Source: Candidatus Hodarchaeota archaeon (lineage in GTDB: Archaea; Asgardarchaeota; Heimdallarchaeia; Hodarchaeales; YT1-039). From it: a DNA stretch of 39,801 bases. The translations under genes and the position numbers were made by a program. Below, piece by piece: positions 34,558 through 39,801 of the stretch. The DNA lies in NCBI GenBank assembly GCA_016840025.1, contig JAEOTF010000478.1, positions 1 to 39,801 of the forward strand, given 5' to 3'. The notes beneath the pieces were generated by a model. That model had not been told where the DNA came from, searched no databases, and was given only the letters and a program-made list of their open reading frames with translations. The stretch's first letter is position 1. Every line of letters begins with the position of its first letter.

Positions 34558-35697
34558 TTAGGGATCCAATAACACTGTGCCGAGGGCGCGCTCAAGATAG
34601 GATTGCACCTGGTCGATAGAGGCTTGCGGAAGGGAAGTGGCTGGTTGAGGGGAGGGATGTGCAAGGGCGGTTTGATACAGGGTAAAGGCTTGTTGTTGGA
34701 GCACAAGCGAATCACGTTGTTGCGAGGCGAGGAGGGCACGGTGGGGGAGTGTTTTTTCGAGCGCGATGATTTCTATGGTAGACAGCAATGCTAAAGCTTT
34801 TTCAAAATTAAGCTGTGACGCTAAAATCGCCGATTTAACTCCTAAGCAATCCAATAGAAGAAAAAGATCATTTTCCACATGTGCTAACCTCATAGCTTCT
34901 TCAAAATGCTTATGCATTTTTTTTAGATCTTTTTGACGTAGAAAGAATTGAGCAAGAGACAGATGGGCAGCAATAAGAGTTCTTTGATCTTTAGTTTGTT
35001 TCGAAATATTAAGGGCCCAAGTAAAAAGATCTAAAATTTGATTTCGATCGTTATCTTCTCTTTGTCGCAAGTTTGAGCGTAAATACGCTTCAGTTAAAAT
35101 CCATCGAGCCGTATCGGCGTCAGTAGTATACTCTTTTGCTGCAAGATATTGTTCAAGGAATTTTTCTGCTTCACTTTCTCGTTTTAGATCAATAAGTGTC
35201 CTAGATAGACCACACGCAATCCCGGTAGGGATAAGTATCTTTTTTGATTTGCAAAGCGTTTTTCCTTGGTCAAACGCACGGAAAGCTTTTTCAGGAAGGT
35301 TAAGATTAAGATAGTGATTACCTTGATCTGCAATAATTTCTAAAAGAAGTTGAATATCCCCCATTTTTTTAACAATTCGGTAAGCTTTTTTTAAACACAT
35401 TTTCGAGATGTCAAAATTCCCATCTCTCTCGTGGCATTTTGCTAACCAGCGATACCCCTCTGCTAGAAGCCTATCGTCTTTAGGTTTCTCCTCATAGCTA
35501 TCAAGGAGTGAAGTAACTTCCTCGAAATATGAAGAAGGCACAAGAGGGAATATTAAGGGGCGATCAATTGCTAATGAAAGCGATTGAAGTAGATTCTTCG
35601 GAAATTGTTTCGGTTTTTTTCCATCTATACTAGAGAGCCAAGTAACATAGCGTTCTCGAGTACTTGTCTTAGAATCTGGCTCTCTTCTTTTGGTCAT
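34558..35697 (-). CDS. TPR-like helical repeat protein
   Basis: The 379-residue soluble protein is built of helical pairs of about 34 to 40 residues that resemble tetratricopeptide repeats, for example AEGYRWLAKCHERDGNFDIS, LPEKAFRAFDQGKTLCKSKK, TRWILTEAYLRSN-type segments and LIAAHLSLAQFFLRQKDLKK. Repeats of this kind mediate protein-protein contacts. The last 60 or so codons, covering about 34560-34750, have a GC content near 57% in a gene and region otherwise in the mid-30s. It lies upstream of the activase and HypD genes on the same strand and might be a partner or regulator. No DNA-binding domain is visible. Confidence 0.72.
   Translation of the reverse strand: MTKRREPDSKTSTRERYVTWLSSIDGKKPKQFPKNLLQSLSLAIDRPLIFPLVPSSYFEEVTSLLDSYEEKPKDDRLLAEGYRWLAKCHERDGNFDISKMCLKKAYRIVKKMGDIQLLLEIIADQGNHYLNLNLPEKAFRAFDQGKTLCKSKKILIPTGIACGLSRTLIDLKRESEAEKFLEQYLAAKEYTTDADTARWILTEAYLRSNLRQREDNDRNQILDLFTWALNISKQTKDQRTLIAAHLSLAQFFLRQKDLKKMHKHFEEAMRLAHVENDLFLLLDCLGVKSAILASQLNFEKALALLSTIEIIALEKTLPHRALLASQQRDSLVLQQQAFTLYQTALAHPSPQPATSLPQASIDQVQSYLERALGTVLLDP
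34561..34740. other. GC-rich compositional patch in the TPR gene
   Basis: By hand count, about 103 of 180 bases are G or C (57%), against roughly one third in the surrounding sequence. The patch coincides with the C-terminal segment of the TPR gene and includes many G-runs on the plus strand. The reading frame stays open through it. It could be a recent addition to the gene by recombination, a local repair or amplification artefact, or an assembly problem. Confidence 0.55.
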
Positions 35698-35865
35698 GGA
35701 ATCCGACTCTCTTTCACTCTCTTAGCACCTAACCTTTATGGTGGATTTAATCATTATTCAAGCTTTATATTATCCTAATGACTGTTTCCTTAAAAGGAAA
35801 TCTGAAAAACTCACTCCGATGTTTTTTAAAGCGATTAATTCTATTTAATAAAGAAGTGATTGTAA

Positions 35866-36459
35866 TTGAAATTGATCATTCACTCAGAAAATGGCCAATA
35901 CGTTGCTCTTTTACGTTTTAATGGACTTGTCGCTAACTCTACTCCACAAAAAACACCTAAAAAGGCTCTAGAAGGAATTAACCATTACAAATTACAAATT
36001 CCGCAGCTAGATAAAGCATCATGGATGACCGATCCTTTTGGGTCTCTCATTTGTGATATATGGGATGGAAGAATACCAAAAATTGATGTTTTGACAATAC
36101 AAATAAATTTCCAAGGATTGTCCAAAAAGACGAAACAGGTTTTAGAATATGTCCAAAAAATACCAAGGGGGAAAGTAAAAAGTTATGGGGAAGTAGCTTC
36201 GGAATGTGGTCTCCCTCAAGCAGCTCGTTATGTTGGAAACGTTATGGCAACTAATAGATTACCACTTATTATCCCATGTCACCGAGTGATTCATAGTGAT
36301 GGGCGAATTGGGAATTATGGAGGTTCTGGTTTTGAAGGAAGGCTTCAGAAAGCGAATTTATTGATGAAAGAGGGAAATACAGTTGATTTCAAGAAATTTA
36401 AAATAATTACTCCTTCAAAAAGACAACAAACGTTACGATTGACTCCCAACGATAATTAA
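35866..36459 (+). CDS. ogt: O6-alkylguanine-DNA alkyltransferase
   Basis: The 197-residue protein is a methylated-DNA-protein-cysteine alkyltransferase. The active-site motif is PCHRV with Cys138, followed by GRIGNYGG (147-153). The DNA-binding helix-turn-helix is in RGKVKSYGEVASECGLPQAARYVG, with the Arg at 121 acting as the base-flipping arginine. The N-terminal half (1-85) is the variable domain found in archaeal members. The enzyme transfers alkyl groups from O6-guanine irreversibly to its own cysteine. The start is a TTG at 35866 with GTGAT five bases upstream, so the start is unusual but supported. It is divergent from the TPR gene. Confidence 0.92.
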   Translation: MKLIIHSENGQYVALLRFNGLVANSTPQKTPKKALEGINHYKLQIPQLDKASWMTDPFGSLICDIWDGRIPKIDVLTIQINFQGLSKKTKQVLEYVQKIPRGKVKSYGEVASECGLPQAARYVGNVMATNRLPLIIPCHRVIHSDGRIGNYGGSGFEGRLQKANLLMKEGNTVDFKKFKIITPSKRQQTLRLTPNDN

Positions 36460-36717
36460 GAAAAAGGTACGAAGATCTTGAGCTAAGTTACATATCAATA
36501 ATTATTTTTCCCTTTTTTATAAGAAAAGCCCAATTTTTTCGTATTCAAGGATCTTTCCAAAAATGTGCCTTTATAGCGAAAATAGTCCGTTATTTATGAA
36601 ATAAAGGGTTTTTGAAGGAAATTTCTGTTATTTTGTGTTCTCGAGTGATGAGTGCTAATGGGTACAACAACTATAACCCACAGGATAATAAGAAATGACA
36701 TAGAAACAACAGAAAGC

Positions 36718-36727
36718 TTTAAATAAT
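36718..36727 (+). promoter_or_regulatory. TATA box of the histone gene
   Basis: CTTTAAATAA at about 36718-36727 is preceded by a purine-rich ACAGAAAG that fits the archaeal BRE. A transcript normally starts some 25 bases downstream, near 36746. That favours ATG 36766 over GTG 36733 as the start of the histone. Confidence 0.5.
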
Positions 36728-36765
36728 AGAAGGTGATCGGAAAGAGTAATACCAAAAAAAGTGAT

Positions 36766-36981
36766 ATGGTGAACGATTTGACAGGCTTTGCTAATGCACG
36801 AATTGAAAAATTAATCCGTACTGCAGGCGCTCAGCGGGTGTCTGGTGACGCTATTGAGCGACTTAATGAAGTTTTGACTGAACGCGGCATGGAAATTGCT
36901 CGTTATGCGGTTGAATTGGCCCGACACTCAGGGCGTAAAACAATCAAGGAAAACGACATCAAACTAGCCGCATTAAAGTAG
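36766..36981 (+). CDS. Archaeal histone
   Basis: The 71-residue product is a single histone-fold protein: DLTGFANARIEKLIRTAGAQR (helix 1 and loop), SGDAIERLNEVLTERGMEIARYAVELARHSGRK (long helix 2, loop), and TIKENDIKLAALK (helix 3). The K-T/L-I-K-x-x-D-I-x-L-A motif is typical. It should dimerise and wrap DNA as in HMfB. The start chosen is ATG 36766, which gives the usual archaeal length and fits the TATA box. A GTG at 36733 would add an 11-residue N-terminal tail with lysines (KSNTKK). A strong stem-loop follows the stop codon. Confidence 0.93.
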   Translation: MVNDLTGFANARIEKLIRTAGAQRVSGDAIERLNEVLTERGMEIARYAVELARHSGRKTIKENDIKLAALK

Positions 36982-37000
36982 AATATCGAGTAATATTCTA
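36979..37000 (+). terminator. Stem-loop at the stop codon of the histone gene
   Basis: TAGAATAT and ATATTCTA form a perfect 8-bp stem with the loop CGAGTA. The stem includes the histone stop codon TAG and is followed by TTTTATG. It probably helps end transcription or protects the 3' end. Confidence 0.55.
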
Positions 37001-37006
37001 TTTTAT

Positions 37007-37033
37007 GAGGAATTTCACTTCCTCTTCTTTTTT
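37007..37033 (+). terminator. Second stem-loop with T-run after the histone gene
   Basis: GAGGAA and TTCCTC form a perfect 6-bp stem with the loop TTTCAC (37007-37024), followed by TTCTTTTTT. This is a classic terminator shape. Together with the first hairpin it makes a tandem terminator for the histone transcript. The stretch after it, up to 37250, holds no gene but has the promoter of the next one (ATTTATATTTAAAAG near 37210-37224). Confidence 0.65.
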
Positions 37034-37259
37034 GATACAATTAAATTAGTTCTTACACTATATAGAGGGAATTTTGGATTAAAAATTAAATTATAAGCAT
37101 TAATTTTATTATATTTCAAAAAAAAGATTAATCTAGATTTTGAATCATCTATATAACAGAGGATTATCTAAATTATCTGTGTATAATACTAGGGAATCTT
37201 GAAAGATCCAATTTATATTTAAAAGTAGATAGTTAATGGACAAATCATAGGTGATTGAG

Positions 37260-38372
37260 GTGAGTGTAGAACTTACTCGAGAAAATGGTACGCGAATTTC
37301 TCTCCAATATACAGATGAAAAATTGCAACGGGGTGGACAGCATGGAAAGCCCCTGATTTTTGTTGATAAAAATGATGAAAAATGGATCTTGAAGCCTTTT
37401 GGAAAAGCTATAGATCATGATACAGAGACCTTGAATGATTTCCCAATTTCTCTTGAAAGATCACCTGAAGAGAATCGAAACTATCAGCACTTCTTTCGTG
37501 TGGCTAATGAGCTTGTAGCTTCACGAGTTGCGGCACGTCTTTCAGTCAATATCTCACTTAATGTCCCAGAAGTGCTTGTAGTCACAAGTAAAGCAGTAGC
37601 TAACCTGAAAATACATCCAAATTATAAAATTCCTCTACCCAAGGATGTACTCCAACTGGATCCTGATGATGAATTAGAAAACTTTGAGGAATTTTATTCT
37701 ATCTCGAAACGCTTTGCCTCTCAACAGAAATCTGATGATGAGTTTGATGAGATATTAGTACAAGAAACAGGAGTAGAGCATCCATCCCTTGCTCTAGGGT
37801 GTTTAATCAAACTCATTCCTAACAGTACTAATCTAGATGAATTCATGGACGAATATGCAAAAGATGACGCGTGGATGCAGCTTATTCGAGAGATAGAAGA
37901 AGGGTACTATCTTATACCCTTTGATGTATGGTTAAATGATCCTGATAGAAATGTTGGAAATTATATAATTCAGAAACTTGAGGAAGAAAAAATATTTACT
38001 ATTTATGGGATTGACTATGAAATGTGGGGGTACGGTTCTGACACTATTGATGAAGACGACATTACTCGTGGTCGCAGTTATCTTGCTGCAATCATTCATC
38101 GAAAAACAAGCTTAAATGATCCTCGAATATTACGATCAGTATTTAACATTCGTTATCTAACTGAAAAGGAAATTACTGATTTAACAAGGCTTCCTTTACC
38201 TTTTGTGAAGTTTGTGGAATATCATATAAAGAAAGGAAACCTAAATGAAGATGAAAGAGAAAAAATTCTTCAAACCGACATCAATCTCAAAGATTTTCTA
38301 TGGGAGACCAAACCACGTTTAAGTGTCCTAGAAAGAAAGTTACAAGAACAAATTGGTTATTCAAACCCTTAG
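37260..38372 (+). CDS. HipA-like / PI3K-like-fold protein kinase
   Basis: The 370-residue protein matches the HipA-like kinase group. DEKWILKPFGK holds the ATP lysine, NELVASRVAARLSVNISLNVP the helix carrying the conserved Glu, and FDVWLNDPDRNVGNYII the catalytic D-x-D-R-x-x-x-N motif. GIDYEMWGYGSD is the metal-binding Asp (DFG-like). A C-terminal helical region ends the protein. Family members phosphorylate proteins (HipA acts on a tRNA synthetase) or possibly small molecules. The start chosen is GTG 37260, with GGTGAT four bases before it; a GTG at 37251 would add three residues. The next gene begins 11 bases after its stop. Confidence 0.75.
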   Translation: MSVELTRENGTRISLQYTDEKLQRGGQHGKPLIFVDKNDEKWILKPFGKAIDHDTETLNDFPISLERSPEENRNYQHFFRVANELVASRVAARLSVNISLNVPEVLVVTSKAVANLKIHPNYKIPLPKDVLQLDPDDELENFEEFYSISKRFASQQKSDDEFDEILVQETGVEHPSLALGCLIKLIPNSTNLDEFMDEYAKDDAWMQLIREIEEGYYLIPFDVWLNDPDRNVGNYIIQKLEEEKIFTIYGIDYEMWGYGSDTIDEDDITRGRSYLAAIIHRKTSLNDPRILRSVFNIRYLTEKEITDLTRLPLPFVKFVEYHIKKGNLNEDEREKILQTDINLKDFLWETKPRLSVLERKLQEQIGYSNP

Positions 38373-38383
38373 GTGCCTGATAA

Positions 38384-39040
38384 ATGAGTTATAGTTATTA
38401 TCCTATCAGAGAATCCTGGTATAACACGTATGATTTGAGGGAACAGGCTTTAGGTCTAACTGCTTTAAGTGTAGGTCTTGGTTGCATTATCGCAGGATTT
38501 TTTACCTCTTATCCTGTACCTTACTGGCTCTATGCAGTAGCTATTGTTGTAGAATTTGCGCTGATTATCTCAATGTGGTTTATTCGATCCCCCACCGGTG
38601 AAAAAGTCGTATTATTTCTATTTGTTGGCGTTTCATCCCTCGTTTTAAGTCCAACCATCAATTTTGCCATAGAAACAGGTGGCGAGATTATAGTATTTCA
38701 AGCACTAGGCATCACAGCGTCTATTGTACTTTTAGCTTTTGCTTATGTAACTTATACTAATGTAGATCTCATCTATATGTGGAAATATTTATTTATTGGG
38801 CTTATTCTCTTTATTATCGGAGGATTTTTCATATTTCTGTTCCTTGCGTCTGATTTAGCCTACTTGATTTATTCTATAATCGGAGCGGCTCTTTTCAGTC
38901 TCTATCTTTTGTTTGATCTCTCTCGTCTTAATCAACAACGTTTTATCTCCCCTGCTCGAATGGCTCTTAGCCTTTATATAGACATTATTGTACTTTTTCA
39001 ATATATACTCACTATTTTGCTATTGTCTGATGAAAGATAG
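38384..39040 (+). CDS. Bax inhibitor-1-like (TMBIM) membrane protein
   Basis: The 218-residue protein has about seven membrane helices and a BI-1 family C-terminus. SLYLLFDLSRLNQQ (Asp of the first conserved site) and ALSLYIDIIVLFQYILTILL (Asp of the second) match the two aspartates that form the pH-sensing pair in bacterial YetJ and in human TMBIM proteins. The N-terminus is YYPIRESWYNTYDLREQALGL. Bacterial YetJ is a pH-dependent calcium leak channel, so the same is likely here. It starts 11 bases after the HipA-like kinase gene and should be co-transcribed with it. Confidence 0.82.
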   Translation: MSYSYYPIRESWYNTYDLREQALGLTALSVGLGCIIAGFFTSYPVPYWLYAVAIVVEFALIISMWFIRSPTGEKVVLFLFVGVSSLVLSPTINFAIETGGEIIVFQALGITASIVLLAFAYVTYTNVDLIYMWKYLFIGLILFIIGGFFIFLFLASDLAYLIYSIIGAALFSLYLLFDLSRLNQQRFISPARMALSLYIDIIVLFQYILTILLLSDER

Positions 39041-39082
39041 GATATAGGACTATCAAAAACGTTTCAAATGAATAGATAGCCA

Positions 39083-39460
39083 TTAACAACCACATTTATT
39101 TTTTGAAGAAGAGATTTGTATTAACTGTTCATTGATGAATTGTTCAAGTTCAGCTTTTTTCTCCATTATAGAGCAATGAAGCGACTTGGAGATATCTCTG
39201 CAAAGACTCATCACTATTTTATACTCCGTTTTATCTTTCTCCAGTTCCCATCGTCCAATAATTTGATCATTAAGCCAAATAGATGGACGAATCTCTCCTG
39301 ATTGGTTCGGTCCTTTGGTAATTGTTTGTGCTGATTGTTCAGGCCAATTAGCTTTTGCAAATCGTGGAAATAACTTGGGCCGATCTCTATCATTAAGATA
39401 CCAAGACCTGTGGATGAATGCTTTAGGAAAATGATCTTCATATGGAAGAAAAATAATCAA
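39083..39460 (-). pseudogene. C-terminal remnant of an AlkZ-like (HTH_42) DNA glycosylase-type protein
   Basis: Only the last part of the gene is present. The 125 readable residues contain IIFLPYEDHFPKAFIHRSWYL, GEIRPSIWLNDQIIGRWELEK and a C-terminal helix. These match the C-terminal domain of COG3214 / AlkZ-like winged-helix proteins, which act as DNA glycosylases for crosslinks and are usually 350-400 residues long. Upstream the frame is closed by TGA at 39476-39478, and no ATG is present; the frame begins with a TTG that has no ribosome-binding site. The N-terminal two thirds are missing. The IS607-type recombinase gene lies on the other side of the break, so the gene was probably interrupted by that element. 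The C-terminus ends in KCGC. Confidence 0.65.
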
Positions 39461-39549
39461 GGGTGTTTTTCTGTTTCAAAAAAAAATTCCAATCTTGGAC
39501 ACTGATTGCCAATTTAGGAGCTTATAAGGGCGTAAAGCAACAATAAACT
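39461..39549. mobile_element. Probable left end of an IS607-type element
   Basis: These 89 bases lie between the truncated AlkZ-like gene and the recombinase start. The element end should lie here, most likely near 39461-39480 where the glycosylase frame stops. IS607 elements have no clear terminal repeats or target duplications, so the exact border cannot be fixed from one side. Confidence 0.4.
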
Positions 39550-39801
39550 ATGCCAGATTATTACCGTATCTCAGAGGCAGCTCAACGGTTAGGAGTTTGG
39601 GCAAAAACAATCCGTAGATGGGAGGGTAATGGGAAAATTGAGTGTATTCGCACCGTGGGAGGGCATCGGCGGACTTCTATTCTTGAAATTGCTCGTTTGA
39701 CGAATCAACAGGAAAAAACAGAAACACACGGACGAAATATCGCTATCTATTGTCGGGTTTCGTCTAGTGACCAGAAAAAGAAAGGGGATCGGGCTCGTCA
39801 A
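39550..39801 (+). CDS. tnpA: IS607-family serine recombinase (TnpA), 5' part
   Basis: The gene starts at ATG 39550 and runs off the window; 84 residues are visible. The N-terminus is a MerR-like DNA-binding domain (YYRISEAAQRLGVWAKTIRRW), followed by the turn TVGGHRRTSI. After a linker comes the resolvase start IAIYCRVSSSDQKKKGD, in which the Ser of RVSSSDQ is the catalytic nucleophile. This order, MerR head then serine-recombinase domain, is the hallmark of IS607 transposases. Some elements also carry tnpB, which would lie to the right of the window. The element is likely inserted in the AlkZ-like gene to the left. Confidence 0.88.
   Translation, partial: MPDYYRISEAAQRLGVWAKTIRRWEGNGKIECIRTVGGHRRTSILEIARLTNQQEKTETHGRNIAIYCRVSSSDQKKKGDRARQ

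Noticed and set aside
34404..34739. A 111-codon frame overlapping the starts and ends of the activase and TPR genes.
   Set aside because: It lies in another frame of two well-supported genes and partly in the GC-rich patch, where frames stay open by chance.
39589..39801. A minus-strand open frame at the right edge.
   Set aside because: It is the complement of the clear IS607-type recombinase gene.
1..39801. CRISPR arrays or phage-like blocks.
   Set aside because: No regularly spaced repeats, phage structural genes or integrase were seen; the only mobile gene is the IS607-type recombinase at the right edge.

Overview
The window looks like a piece of an archaeal chromosome, most likely from an Asgard archaeon of the Heimdallarchaeia type. 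That lineage is an inference. It rests on the combination of an archaeal histone, an ADP-dependent sugar kinase, the start of a GTPBP1-like GTPase, a Rag/Gtr-like small GTPase with a roadblock-like tail, a RING-type zinc finger protein, low GC content, TATA-like promoters and GGTGAT ribosome-binding sites. There are no rRNA or tRNA genes and no CRISPR array that I can see. Start codons were chosen by eye from ribosome-binding sites and family lengths.

Layout. 1-1610: the start of a GTPBP1-like GTPase, a Ser/Thr-rich membrane protein and a small winged-helix protein, all on the minus strand. 1670-4308: two non-standard glycolytic kinases, one ADP-dependent and one PFK with pyrophosphate-type signature residues. 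4541-7464: a plus-strand group with an unknown protein, the Rag-like GTPase, a class II aldolase and a nitroreductase. 7528-13825: a minus-strand membrane block with a 4-TM protein, a single-HKD phospholipase D-like protein, a PrsW-like intramembrane protease, an ABC exporter pair, and three tandem paralogous surface proteins. 14210-18204: an MFS transporter and saccharopine dehydrogenase, divergent from lysine-ketoglutarate reductase; together the two enzymes make the eukaryote-type lysine degradation pathway as separate genes. 18281-20675: a YaeQ-like PD-(D/E)XK protein, a class 3 lipase and a DNA methyltransferase.

20807-30439 is the most striking region. Three tandem von Willebrand factor A (VWA) surface proteins, with very short or overlapping junctions, are followed on the same strand by a 1015-residue protein. 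That protein has a predicted extracellular FG-GAP-like propeller, a membrane helix, a cytoplasmic helical segment, and a C-terminal zinc ribbon plus RING-like finger. I read this as a candidate cell-surface adhesion or sensing system with a cytoplasmic RING output. The function is inference.

30814-39801: a YbjN-like protein; a glycyl radical enzyme matching trans-4-hydroxy-L-proline dehydratase (HypD) with its activase, preceded by a helical-repeat protein with a GC-rich end; an O6-alkylguanine-DNA alkyltransferase; a histone with clear terminators; a HipA-like kinase next to a Bax-inhibitor-1-like protein; and, at the right edge, an AlkZ-like gene remnant beside the start of an IS607-type serine recombinase.
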